Source: Platerodrilus igneus (taxonomy: Eukaryota; Arthropoda; Insecta; Coleoptera; Lycidae). Taken from it: a stretch of 64,000 nucleotides of DNA. The DNA is taken from positions 750,001 through 814,000 of the forward strand of contig JARFIW010001255.1 of the NCBI GenBank assembly GCA_036346225.1, given 5' to 3'. The notes beneath the pieces are model-generated. The model did no database searches. It was given only the letters and a program-made list of their open reading frames with translations, and was not told where the DNA came from. Shown one piece after another: positions 21,836 to 32,849 of the stretch; within the stretch, counting starts at the first letter, position 1, and each line of letters begins with the position of its first letter. The translations under genes and the position numbers were made by a program.

Positions 21836-23270
21836 ATGATGACATTCTCTGGGGTAAAACATTCCGGAATTAAAATAGTCTTCCATTCGGATCTTCGGGT
21901 GGGGACTACTTCAGAGGATGCGATCGAAAAGTTAAGAATAAGAGTCGGGAACGTTTTGCGAGTCGAAGCGTGGAATGTTAGAAGTATGAAGCAAGTAGGT
22001 AAGCTAGAGAACCTAATAATTGAAATGAATAGGTTAGTACTAAACATAGTAGGGATCAGCGAAGTTCGGTGGCCAGAGGTGGGGAATTTTTGGAGTGGAC
22101 AATTCAGGGTAATTCATACAGGAGCAAAGAAAGGAAATTCCGGTGTGGGAATAGTTATGCAAAAAAAGATAGGACACTGTGTAGAAAATTACTTACAAAA
22201 GAAGGAAAGAGTACTCATGGTTAGATTAGAATCTAAACCGGTACACACAGTAATAATACAAGTATACATGCCTACCTCTAACTACAGTGACAAAGAGGTA
22301 GAAACGATCTACAAAGATATCGAACACATACTAAGATACGTAAAAGGACATTATTAACGCGCAACGAGTCTTATAATTTTATACATCGACTTACCTCTGC
22401 CGTATTCTATTGTTCTAAGTGTCGTTTCTACTCTTCAATGAAGTGGACTGTATGGCTATTTATTGGACGTGTTACGTACGCACTTTCATTGTTTTTTTGG
22501 GTTTTACCATAAAATCACATTCGGAAGCACAAAGGACTTAACTCACTTTACCGAACCAACAACCGCTTTCCTTCGATATCTATGAGCAAGTGTAGATTAC
22601 TACTCCTTTGTCCAACTTAATTTCCACAGGCACAAAGGAGGTTTTATGACAGGACATAACGGAACAAGGGATGACAGCTTTGCTATTTTATTTACAACTA
22701 CGAATTTACGACTTAAAATTAAACACGAAAACGTGCGACAAAAAGACCAAACAGACATGAAAATTTAATAATTACGGGGATTTTAACAGTCTTAGGTAAA
22801 GGTTGGGGAGGATCGGTAGTAGGTTTATTTGGGTTAGGCACGAGAATTTTGCGGCAAGAACAATTTAATCATCATAAACACATTATTTCAACATCATGCT
22901 AAAAGACGATATACGTGGAAGATGTCACGAGATAGAGGAAGATATCAAATAGATTACATTCTTGTTAGACAACGGTTTAGAAATCAAGTGAAATCTGTAG
23001 AAGCTACCCAGAAGCAGATATATACACTGACCACAACATCGTAATTATGAAGACCGCACTTAAAGTTAAAAATTTGAAAAAAAGAAACGGAAAAAGGCCC
23101 TTTGACTTTGAGAAGCTAAAAGATAAAGAAAATGAATTGCTGAAAGATTTCGGGAAAATTTCAAATTCTAAGGAAGTAGAAACAGAATGGAATAACATTA
23201 AATCCAGCTTAGAGATGGCGCCAGAGATATTCTGGGGTTTACACAAAAAGAAAATAAGAAACCACGGATA
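21836..23270 (+). pseudogene. RTE copy 2 endonuclease domain and linker
   Basis: The longest intact piece is 21836-22357. It contains EAWNVRSMKQVGKLENL, GISEVRWPEVGNFWSG, GNSGVGIVMQKKIG and VIIQVYMPTSNY, an apurinic-endonuclease-like domain that would nick the target. After the 402-bp insertion it continues at 22759-23040 with the TLFQHH, YTW and IDYILVRQRFRNQVK motifs, with a frameshift around 23000-23050. A Lys-rich linker follows (KNLKKRNGKRPFDFEKLKDKE). The ATG used at 21836 is a downstream-of-UTR choice and is not proven. Confidence 0.75.
22352..22753. mobile_element. 402-bp unidentified insertion in RTE copy 2
   Basis: Interrupts the endonuclease between KGH and ENLIIT-type codons. The 5-bp sequence GACAT is duplicated on both sides (22347-22351, 22754-22758). 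Copy 3 has the uninterrupted sequence. Ends read TATTAACGCG...CCAAACA, with no clear inverted repeat and no ORF. It could be a solo LTR (LTR-like size and 4-5-bp duplication) or a MITE. Confidence 0.6.
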
Positions 23271-23547
23271 ACAAAGGATATCCTGAATTTAATAGAAGAA
23301 AGACAAAAATACAAAAATAAATCAGACGAAACAGGAAAACATAGATACAAAGCCATAAAATAGAAAATTATTCGCAAATGCAGGAAAGCTAAAGAACAAT
23401 GGATTGATGAAGAGTACAAGGAGGTACAAACTAAAATGGAAATTGGAAAGACAGATGAAGCATACGAACCAATTAGAATGAATTTTAACGATATAAAACC
23501 AAATAGCAAAAATATAAGGGACGCGTGAGGAAACTTTAGTATAAAAA

Positions 23548-25110
23548 ATGAAGAGAAAGTTGGTAGATTGCAAGAATATAGGGAACTTATATACAGGAGA
23601 GAAACTAACAGCATTAGAACAGGAATCAGACATTGAAAATGATGACTTGGGATATCCTATACTTAGAGATGTGTTTGAATTAGCATTAAAGCGTCTGAAA
23701 AATGGTAAGGCGCCGTGTACAAATAAGGTGCAAGCAGAAACTCTAAAAGCCGCTGGACAAGCAGCAATAGAATGTCTTTTCCAACTTGTAAGCTATATGT
23801 ATGAGGCAGATGATATAGCCAAAGATTTTAAACATAACATCATGGTAACTATACAAAAAAAGAAAGGCGCGGATAGATGTTAAAACTTTCGAACAATGAG
23901 TTTGACACCACACGTGTCAAAAATATTAACTAGAATTGTACAAACACGAATGGAAAAACGAGCTAAAGAAGTACTAGGAGAAGATCAATTTGGGTTTAGG
24001 CGAAACAGGGGAAGACAGGAGTCTATTTTAGCTCTGAGAGTGATAATGGAGAAAACAATAGAAAAGAAGAAAAGCGTGTATTAAGGGTTTGTAGATCTGG
24101 AAAAAGCATTCAACAGTGTATCATGGAAAAAAATGTTCGAAATACTAAAAAAGATTGAAATGAGTTATAAGGATAGACAAATAGTATATAGCTGTACATA
24201 GCTTATACAAAGAGCAAACTCAGTAATAGAATTAGAGCAGGAACGTAGAGAAGTAAATATTAGGAAAGGGGTGAGACAGGGATGTGCCCTATCCCCATTA
24301 ATTTTTAACTTGTACATCGAAGAGGCAATGAATACTGTCAAATGCAGGAAGATATTTGAAATTACTATGCAGGGACAAAAGATTGATATGCTTAGATTTG
24401 CAGATTAGCATCTAGCAAGGAAGAGTTAAAAGCTGCTCTTAATGAAATGGAAACAGTTCTAACAGAAAGATACGGTATGAAAATTTCTCAAAATACAACT
24501 AAAGCACTAGTATTCAAAGGAAGGGGAAAATAAACCAAAAACAAGGACACAAATAGGTAATGAGAACCTACAAGAGGATAGATATTTCAGTTACCTAAGA
24601 AGCCAAATAACGCAAGATGAAAAAAGTGCAAAAGATATAAAACAAAAATTAGCACAAGATTGTGCTACATTTAAGAAGAAAAAGGAACTGCTATGTTCAA
24701 AGACAACAAACATAGAAACCAGGAAAAGATTGCTTAAAGCATATGTGTGGAGCACACCACTGTACAAGAAAAAGGTAGAAGCCTTTGAAATGTGGTGCTA
24801 CAGACGTTTGGTGAAGATATCATGGACAGACAAAGATAGGAACAAAGAGGTACTATAAATGGCATGGGAAGAAAGAAATATGTGGAAGACAGTAAAAACT
24901 AAAAGAGATAGGATGATAAGGCACATACTAAAACATGAGGAAATAGTGCGGAATATATTAGAAGCAGAGATAGGAAAAAGGAGAAGTAGAGGTAGACCTA
25001 GGTGAGACTACTGCACACAGATAGTGAAAGATGTAGACTGTAGAAATTTCAGGAGAATGTGTGGGCTAGCTCAGAATAGAAATCAATGGAAGTACGCGTC
25101 CAAACAGTCC
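23548..25110 (+). pseudogene. RTE copy 2 reverse transcriptase and C-terminal domain
   Basis: Segments in different frames: 23548-23883 (pre-RT and fingers, LKNGKAPCTNKVQAE), 23896-24084 (HVSKILTRIVQTRMEKR, EDQFGFRRNRG), then FVDLEKAFNSV and VRQGCALSPLIFNLYIEEAMN near 24270-24330. At 24405 a 13-nt deletion joins RFAD directly to the codons after the catalytic motif, destroying the second Asp of FADD and shifting the frame. The C-terminal region (TRTQIGNENLQE, AFEMWCYRRLVKISWTDK, RHEE...) extends to about 25110 and ends NQWKYASKQ. Not functional. Confidence 0.85.
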
Positions 25111-25917
25111 CGAGATGGAAAAACTAGTGACGAAAAACATAACTGTACTAAAACGTGCTAATTATTATAAGCAACTTCGGGTATTGGTTGTGCAATTGGT
25201 TAATTGTGTCAAAGGATTTACTGAAAAACTATTAATTCGGCAAATGTCTAAGTGTTGGGGGATCTTGGCATTTACAGGCTGCTTAACCCCCTTCACATAC
25301 CTTACATGTGATTTTTCAATGCTCCACCCGAAGATACTACATTGGCCAAGAAGCGAGTTTTTTTTACCTGGAAAACTTGGAATTTTGCCAAACCCTTGCT
25401 GTACCAAGCAAGGTAGGGATCTTTAACGTGCGTAACAACACTCACACACAGGACCTCCATTTTACGTCTCATCCGAACGAGGTTGTATTTTTGTAAAATC
25501 CCCTTCACATACCACTGAATCTCGGTAAAATAGGACATATAATTAGAAAACAATAGAAGGGGACCTCGGCTGTATATAGACTGTGTAGGAATTTCATGGA
25601 ATTGTGCGCGCTAGCTCAGAATATAAATAAGTGGAGGTATGTGTTGAACCAGTTTCGAGACGGAAATCCTAATGACGAAAAAATAAGCGCACATAAATCG
25701 GATGATTATTATAAACAACTACAGGTGTTGATTGTAAAATATCTGCAACTCTTGTTGATTGTGCGAAAGGATATATTGGAGAAAATATTAAATCGGCAAA
25801 TATTCAAGTGCTGGGGGCACTTGGCAGCCACAGGCTGCTTACTTCTCTTCACAACCACTGAATGTTGGAGAAATAGGGTATATAATTGTAAAACGTTTTA
25901 AAGAAGGGGACCGAACT
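25111..25917 (+). repeat. Iterated 3' tail of RTE copy 2
   Basis: Two imperfect tail units (about 25020-25290 and 25500-25860). Each begins with the last codons of the ORF (LAQNRNQWKYAS / LAQNINKWRYVL), continues through ATTATTATAAGCAACT, and ends in a GGCTGCTTA hairpin motif, then CCCCTTCACATACCACTGAATCTCGG. A 5'-truncated SINE separates the two units. Confidence 0.8.
25302..25499 (-). mobile_element. SINE-4, body only (tRNA head lost), in RTE copy 2 tail
   Basis: The reverse complement matches the body of the SINEs at 43.9-45.1 kb (ACAAAAATACACCCTCGTTCGGATGAGA..., AATCCCTACCTTGCTTGG, ACATTGG/AATGTAGTATC region). It is flanked by CCCCTTCACATAC on both sides (about 25288-25300 and 25500-25512), consistent with a target duplication. 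The tRNA-like 5' part is missing. Confidence 0.75.
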
Positions 25918-26400
25918 GCATCTTACAAGAAAGAACAGCGCCTATGATCAAAGACAACAAACATAAAAACCAGAAGAAAACATTTGAAAGCATATGTGCG
26001 GAGCACAGCACAGTATGCTTATGAATTATGAGCAGTGGGAAAAGCAGACAGAAAAACGGTAGCAGTCTTTTGGAATATCGAGCTTCAGATGTATGAGGAT
26101 GATAGCGTGGACAGACAAAGTTAATAACAAATAGATTATAGAAATAGTAGAGAAAGAAAGATATCTGTGGAAAAAAATAAGAGAAATAGAAGGGCAGAAT
26201 ACGTTCTAAGGAATTTTTGGGGAATAGTACGGGTTGTATTATAAGCAGAGATAGAAAAATGGAGGTAGATGTACATCTAGATCAGATAGTGATAGATGTA
26301 GACTGTTAAAATTTCAGGGAAATATGTAGGTTAGTTCAGAATAGCAAACAATGAGAGTACGCGTCTAACCAGTTCCAGGACTGAAGACCTAATGATCATG
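25918..26400 (+). repeat. Duplicated RT C-terminal coding segment in the RTE copy 2 tail
   Basis: After GGGGACCGAACTGCATC the sequence jumps back to RT C-terminal coding sequence (KTTNIKTRR, KAYVRSTAQYAYEL, ...) and runs again to the ORF end (ASNQFQD) and ATGATCATG terminus. The same jump (GGGGACCGAACTGCATCTAAC-type junction) occurs in copies 3 and 4, so it is a family feature. Confidence 0.8.
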
Positions 26401-26415
26401 ATGAACCTCAACAAC

Positions 26416-28380
26416 TATTTCAGTCATAACCATCAATATCTAGGTTCCGTCCTTGCAATACTAGAATACAATAATAGAGTTGACATTTTATCTACTTTTA
26501 TAAGGGGTATAATCGCAAGACGCAATCACTACCTGTGAATACGCCCAATTAAGTCGTAAGATTCTTGCTACAAAGAAGTGAATACATGAGAGCCATCTAG
26601 ATGAGCTGATTCATAAGCCAAATTAGTCAAAAAGTATGGTGTGATATCATAATCTTTGGAGTGTGATATTGCACCTGAGGATTGTATTTTGCTTGTCGTT
26701 TTTTATAGAACAGTTGTCCTAATAGACTAGAATGCTCTATTGTCATCTCCCAGTTTGTTATCATCTACCTATCGCAAATGATTGTCGAACTTGAATGACC
26801 AACTCGCAGCCTCGCTTTCCCGTCGTAATGTTCAATTATATTCTTATTTATTACTTTTTAGCTGTGCTTGTGCGTTGCCGCAACATGTACTTTTTGTATA
26901 AAAATTCCTCAATAAACTTTGAAATATCAGCAATGGCGATTTGTGATATGAAGCAATTAAGCAGCTGCACCACCTAAACTGAAGTTAAATTAACAAGAAG
27001 TTGTCAAAAGAATTTATATTACATAAAAGAACGAAGTAGCTATTTCAGTTTCAGATTGAGTTTTCTACATAATTATCAATGTTATGTATATTAGGCGACT
27101 CAGCAAGTAGTTTGCTTACCGTTGCATTTCGATACAGTGACATCTGCGAATCACTGGTGTCCAGTTTAAAACTAATCTTGGAAGCAACAAAAATGTGCTT
27201 CTGGCGTGCTATAAATGACACCATTATACATCCTTTTATCGCGTTTTACTTTTAGTATAGGTGTTTTATGCCGCGTTAAAGCGATACTGAGGGCTGTTTC
27301 TTGTTAGTTATACTATCATAATTTCGACGTTTTGCATACAATTTGTTGCAGTCCTTGGTTTTATTAAGTGTAAATTGTGGTTTGAACTTTGTAGACAAAA
27401 CTTTGTTTTCTTAATTTTGCAATTGTATAATTTTAAGTGTTACTCTGTAATATTAAAAATCAATGAGATTACAGAACTTATTAATTACTCCATTTTCAAA
27501 CTTATCGTAAGAACAGAAGAAAAATAAAACAGTTAGATCCACCACTGCCCGAGTTAGACATTACAAATATAGAGCGTATCAAAAAATAAGGAGGTAATTC
27601 GTAATTTTAAGGCGACAAGTATAGCAATTATAACTGGATATTTTGTTGTAAGCAGAAAAATGCTTTTGTTTGATGGTGAAGAATCGGGAACAAAAACTAG
27701 TGTTATGGAATTAATTTATCATTTTAGGGGCATTAAAAACATGAATTGTCTAAACCCTTAAAAACAATGTGTTTAGTTTATCTGTAGGTATTGGGAAACG
27801 AGACATTCAAGTACAATTAAGCAGTGAATACCGGCAAACCTACAGAAAAAAATGAAGATATTGCCAAAATTTGATATCCCGTAACTGAGATAATTAATTG
27901 TATAGTTGGATTTAAACAAACCTGAATGTGACTTATCGCAGTCCATAGAAAAAAAAACAAAACTATAATATATGTTATACTTGTGCTACTACTTTTTCAC
28001 CGTTATGGAATAACATAACCTTAAAACATGTGTTTTGTCAATACTATTATCGAGAAATAACAAACGCGTATCTAATTTTGGTTCATATAGTTTGTAAGTT
28101 CATTTGCATTTTTGAACTTGTGAAGTTAATTCAAAATTATTGCCGCTTGTATTGATACTAAAAATGCATCGTAATAAACATTTATAATACTTCTACTAAT
28201 ATAAATAATTATTTCGATTGACATTTGATTTAAATTTTGTATGCTTAAAAGTTTTGTACAGGTACTAACCTAACATACATTTGGCGCACATGAACTGGCA
28301 CTAACGGGGTATAATAAAGTGAACATTCACAAAATAAGAGCATATTTAAAAGACTGATAATTTTATAGCTGAATTGGACA
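26416..28380. other. Unassigned spacer
   Basis: About 2 kb of AT-rich DNA with no recognisable gene. The first part is presumably the 3' flank of hAT copy 1, displaced by RTE copy 2. Terminal repeats of the hAT were not found. Confidence 0.5.
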
Positions 28381-28429
28381 CAGTTTTAAATAACATCTAC
28401 AGAAATCTGGGTTTTCAATGGTTCTTCCA

Positions 28430-28822
28430 AAATAATTCAAAATGAATTACTAGAATGCATTCGTGAGAAATTAAAAAGGAAGTAAGAACAGCGAACTATG
28501 TTGCCATAATTGCTGATGAAACAACATACACCTCGTTTAATTTCAGCTGGTGATTGTTCTGTGATGTGTTGTAGACGACGCACCTGTGGAACGATTCTAT
28601 AATTGTTTAATTCCGACTGGTTATGATGTCATTGCTATCGCTTGCACAATAGAAAATGAACTTCTGGATCTTATCGGCAACGATCCAAATAAGCTTGAGG
28701 TTCAAACGTTGGACAGAATTGCTGTGATGAGCAGTACTATTAATGATCTGCAAAGTAAAATTAAAGAAAAATATCCAAACGCAACTTTTATTCACTGTCA
28801 AAGACAGCATCGATATACATAA
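28430..28822 (+). pseudogene. hAT (ZMYM1/DUF4371 type) fragment, copy 3
   Basis: Reading IQNELLECIREKLKRKV followed by TANYVAIIADETT, then after a frameshift the 28586-28822 frame with RFYNCLIPTGYD, IENELLDLIG and INDLQSKIKEKYPNATFIHC. In the family these correspond to the IADETTD motif, the variable linker and the DGA...MxGxxxGxQ...HCxAH segment. Here DGA is replaced by DRIAVMS and HCxAH by HCQRQH, so the catalytic core is lost. No flanking domains remain. Confidence 0.65.
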
Positions 28823-29869
28823 ATGTAAAGGAATTCTTTTTCTATTTAACTGCTCTGTGCCCCTTTTCCAAATCACCTCATAGAAGTAAAATATAAAACC
28901 GTGTTGTCCGTAAAATATTACCCCGTGCAGTTCAAACCAGGTGGAATTGTCAATCAAGTCGCGTCCTAACGATATATGTATTCAGATGCGATTTAAATGA
29001 CGTTATGAATCGTAACGCCTTTGGTGTTACGCTAAATAATAACCAGGAGGAAAAAAAGAAAATTAATTGTAAACAGATAAAATAAATATGAATGTAATTA
29101 GTATATTCTGATTTCATAAATAGTAGCGTTTATTAAGCTTGGCATTTCAATAAATTTTCAGTTCTGTAGAAGGAAATTCAAGTCATAAACCTTAAAGCAA
29201 AAAAGTATTGATTTGTTTCCTTGTAATACATATTTGAACGAAAATTAGGTCCATAAATTATTTCGAAACCGCACAAAAGAAAAACAGACGTTAATATTAC
29301 GTATTATGAAACCGAATACAGAGATATGAACATGAAAAATTACTCAAATTAGTGATTAAACAAAATTACTACAATAGTAAATCTTTATAACATGACCATG
29401 TCAGTTTAAGAAGTTCTTAGAATTATTAAAGGAGTAAATAACAGTGAAATCATTAATATGCAGGTTCCATACTATAATTATCCCAAATATAGGAGAGCTT
29501 TTTATACGTTTTAGAGTAAAAATAAGCAAAAATAACGTTACATGGACAAACGTGTAGCTATAATACAGAGTAACCTCCGGACAAGATAAAAATAATAAAA
29601 GTAATAATAAAACATTACAATACAGACGCTTATTTAGTAAAACTCACAAATATCAGACGACCAATAATCTCAATGTACAAGACAAACTTAAATACAGAAT
29701 AGAATATTTCCAATGCATCCAGTTATAAGATTTCTGAGTATTTATAATGACATCAATTACACCGTATCTTTCACATAATATCCATATGCTCCATAGAAAG
29801 ACTATGCGCACGAAGAGTGGGAGGAAAGCTATAAATGCAAAACAGTGGACGGAAAACATGAATTAATTA
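28823..29869. other. Unassigned spacer
   Basis: AT-rich sequence without a supported gene. A small hairpin (CGTAACGCC...GGTGTTACG) lies near 29008-29030. The last ~200 bp may be untranslated flank of the env fragment that follows. Confidence 0.45.
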
Positions 29870-30275
29870 TGGGTCGGTATACTACCGGTAAAATTAGGAA
29901 GTATGCAAAACACAGTAGATTATTGGACTTTCGCATAGAAATTTGACTTAACCGAATTAAAACAAAAATTTTATATAATTAGAAACAATTATTATAGACT
30001 GAAACAATCAATAGACATGGATGGCCAATTTGGAAAAGAATACGCGATAGAAATGCTTAACTACAAAAGTATAATGGAAAACATCTTAAAGAACGCAGAC
30101 GACAAGTTCAATCGATTAATACTAACAGACCAAATCACAACACAAAAAGGAAGATTTATTAACCGATTAGGTAATATTATAAAAGCTATCACGGGCAATT
30201 TAGACAACCAAGATGCTGAACGATACAACAACGTGATACAACACTTAATTGAAAACCAGAATGACATAAAAACCA
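29870..30275 (+). pseudogene. env: Second env (F-type) N-terminal fragment
   Basis: Plus-strand sequence homologous to 11890-12260 on the minus strand. It starts with ILPVKLGSMQNTVDYW and a stop, then a stretch ending KSIMENILKNADD. At the cleavage/fusion region the basic site reads QKGR instead of QKRG. Similarity to the first env stops abruptly at about 30275; the downstream 30 codons are unrelated. No LTR, pol or env C-terminus accompanies it, so it is an orphan scrap from a sibling element. Confidence 0.65.
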
Positions 30276-32690
30276 TCCCAGTGACGCTGTTCTTCACGGA
30301 TATCGGAAGCAAGAATGGTCATGAGGTGGCGGTTAGCATGTTCAGCAGGATTGCTTGGAGATGGTAACTGGCGGTGAAAAGGATTTTGGAATAATAACGG
30401 GCAAACAAGGAAGTGAACTGACTGCGGAATTATACACCGTAATCTGTGATAAAGTATTGGGAAACACCAAAAAGTAATAGGAGGACATGGCCTTCAAGAA
30501 TTTTTGATACGGATACTGCTACGAACAAGAAAGAACAAACAATACTTAGTAAATTAGTCGCCACTACAAGTATATAGAAATGACCACGAATGGAACAAGA
30601 AAATGACCTTCCCAGGATAGGATGGTCTGGCCGTAGGAACGAAGAGACCGGGATGAGGAAACTGTTCGACTTTGTGAGTTGCACAAACCAGACAACGTAG
30701 GATGCAACGAGCAACGTCAGCTCTAAGACAGGGCCCGTAATATTTTTAGAGGAGACGGGCAGAACTTTTGGTCACGCCACAAAGACCGGAAGTAGGAGGA
30801 TCGTAATGGAGGGATATCAAATGTTTACAATGTTCAGAAGGTACGACGATTTTCCAATCGTCCGGAGAATCGCCAGCGATGGAAAAAATATTGTCTACTA
30901 CGGACCAGAAAGGATAACATCTAGAGGAGTTAGGAACCTTATAAATCGTAAAATTGTAACGTGCATTTTTGGTGGCCTAACATTTTTAGTCTACTTAATT
31001 CTTAAAATACATCGTTTTTGGATCGCGGTTTGTATAAAGTAAATACTTCCGCCTAGTTTTCAGATTGATATGCAAGTTGACTCGCCGGTATTAATTTTAA
31101 AAGATGGTTTAGTTGTAAATTGGAATACTCGTAAAATTACTTTCCACTTGTCATTAATAAATAATCCCGCTGTAATTAATATGTGGATATACAGTCTAGG
31201 TAGGCAATCAGAAGTTGTACTAGTAGGATTAGATATAAACAAAAAAGGGTCGTGTTTTGTTCTTGCTTGCGAGATGTCAAAAAATTAAGTGTAAGATACG
31301 GTTTTTCTGGTTGAACTAAGAGTGGTAGAGTTGGTGAAACTCGGCGCACGTGTGTTCGAAGAACTTTTGACGTACGGCTTTAGTGCTTACGCGTGTCTAC
31401 TAAACGTTTTTAGTCGTCTTTCTTATGGAAAAAAAAGCCGTAGAACTAACTGTCGCGGAGTCGTAGTTGGTCTTTGGTTCCGATATAGGAATTACGTTCA
31501 AGATACTGTTTCGTTCTGCTTTTAACTCGAAGCACGCGGGTTTTAAGGACATGGTTACGGACTCCCTTTAGTGATACATGTGCTTTACTTATTATGGCTT
31601 TTGTTGCTTGCTTGGTCTGGTGATATTTAAACTGTGACCGACTACCGGTATACAAAAGTAGTGGTTGAAGTTCCTCGCTGCTTTTTGGATGGTTATGCAA
31701 CTAATATACCTAGTTCCTTCGCGTGATAAGGTCCGCTGCTAACCCCAGTGAGATCAGTCAGTGTGATTAGGGTAAGTTGTGATAAGTTCCATCAACACCC
31801 TCACAGTCTAGGGTGCAGTGCTTCGTTAGTGTCAGACATCGTGGATCCCACACTGCAATGGCAAGGAAGCGGTACTGAAGGACTTTGTGTAAGTTGCACT
31901 ATTTCTTATTTGTTCTTACTGTAAATATCTACCCGTTGTTTTTGCAATATTCCTTGTCGTTCTGATACCTTTTCCATAGACTTGCCCGCTATTTAATAAC
32001 AAAAAAAAAGAAAGAACAATCAACCCTACTGAATGACTCAGAACAATTGTGCTTATCTACTTACTTATGTCTTTGCTAAAAATTTTACTAAATTACTTAG
32101 ATTAATTATGTCTTACCTATTTATAAAGAACAATCAACCATACTGAATGACTCAGAACAATGGTGCTTATCTACTTATTTATGTCTTTGCTAAAAATTTT
32201 ACTAAATTACTTAGAGTAATTATATCTTACCTATTTATATTTTTTTTTTGTTACATTTTACCTGAATTATGTTTAATTGGTGGGTGATGAAACGTTTCTG
32301 CTACTCCCCAATATGGCCTCACTTTGTACTCAGAATTTTTCTGTACTGCTATTACTGTTGTTAGATTATAGAGTTTATCTAAACAGTTGCTCTTATTTAT
32401 TCTATAAAGTACTGAACAATTTATACTTGATCATTGGCTATGCTTTTTCTCTGTTTCAGGTTTGCAGGACTAATTTGTTTTTCTTTCAGGTTTACTATTC
32501 TAATTTCTCTATGGCAGGTACTGGTACTAACTCCTGACAGCCGTGTCCTTCTAGATTGGTCTGCTTTCTACAACCCCGCCTACTCTCCGATTGAGCCCGG
32601 TCACTGTTTTTTTCTTGGAACTTTCTTTTGTTACGCACGGCTACGAGCCAACGTGACATAACATGGACGCACAACGTGGCATCTACTAGA
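30276..32690. other. Unassigned region with one local tandem repeat
   Basis: No convincing gene. 30276-31000 is less AT-rich than its surroundings and holds short open frames (for example 30806-31042) without recognisable motifs. The tail end may include a 3' LTR of the gypsy element at 32.7-35.9 kb, but with no second LTR I cannot call it. Confidence 0.4.
32011..32237. repeat. Tandem duplication, 114-bp unit x2
   Basis: 32011-32124 and 32125-32237 are nearly identical (AAAGAACAATCAACC..., TTATGTCTTTGCTAAAAATTT..., TCTTACCTATTTATA). Confidence 0.9.
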
Positions 32691-32849
32691 AATACGTAAC
32701 AAAATTGCGCCAGGAGCATGAAGCGTGACTTTGAGGGAGATAATGATAGAAATTGAAATTGGTTCAAGGACATGAACAGAAGGAGAAAGATCATTAGGAA
32801 CAATATGATCTTTGCCTTTACGGTGAATAATGGAAAGCCATATTGTTAG

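Larger units (their letters stand above)
19661..22108 (+). repeat. 1,224-bp tandem duplication (hAT 3' end + RTE 5' end)
   Basis: Unit A 19661-20884 and unit B from 20885 onward are colinear. Each contains the hAT C-terminal coding end, its 3' flank (CTAATGCAGTTGGA, ACAGTGAAGAATTTACTAATGTACATCTGTAATTTG) and then the RTE 5' region. The junction between units lies in a short microhomology, TCACTGCTGG, present in hAT (19659-19668) and at the RTE break (20883-20892). The RTE insertion therefore predates the duplication. Confidence 0.85.
21537..26403 (+). mobile_element. RTE-like retrotransposon, copy 2 (full length, degraded)
   Basis: Bounded by a perfect 12-bp target duplication AACCTCAACAAC (21525-21536, 26404-26415) and ending in an ATGATCATG tail. 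The order is 5' UTR, endonuclease, linker, RT, C-terminal domain, then a long iterated 3' tail. It carries a 402-bp insertion in the endonuclease, a SINE in the tail and a 13-nt deletion that removes the RT catalytic Asp-Asp. The 5' end was chosen by comparison with copy 3, whose insertion site is also defined by a TSD. Confidence 0.9.

Noticed and set aside
23198..23633. Minus-strand hydrophobic ORFs over RTE copy 2
   Set aside because: Shadow frames of the Lys-rich linker; A-rich coding sequence reads as Phe/Ser/Leu on the opposite strand.
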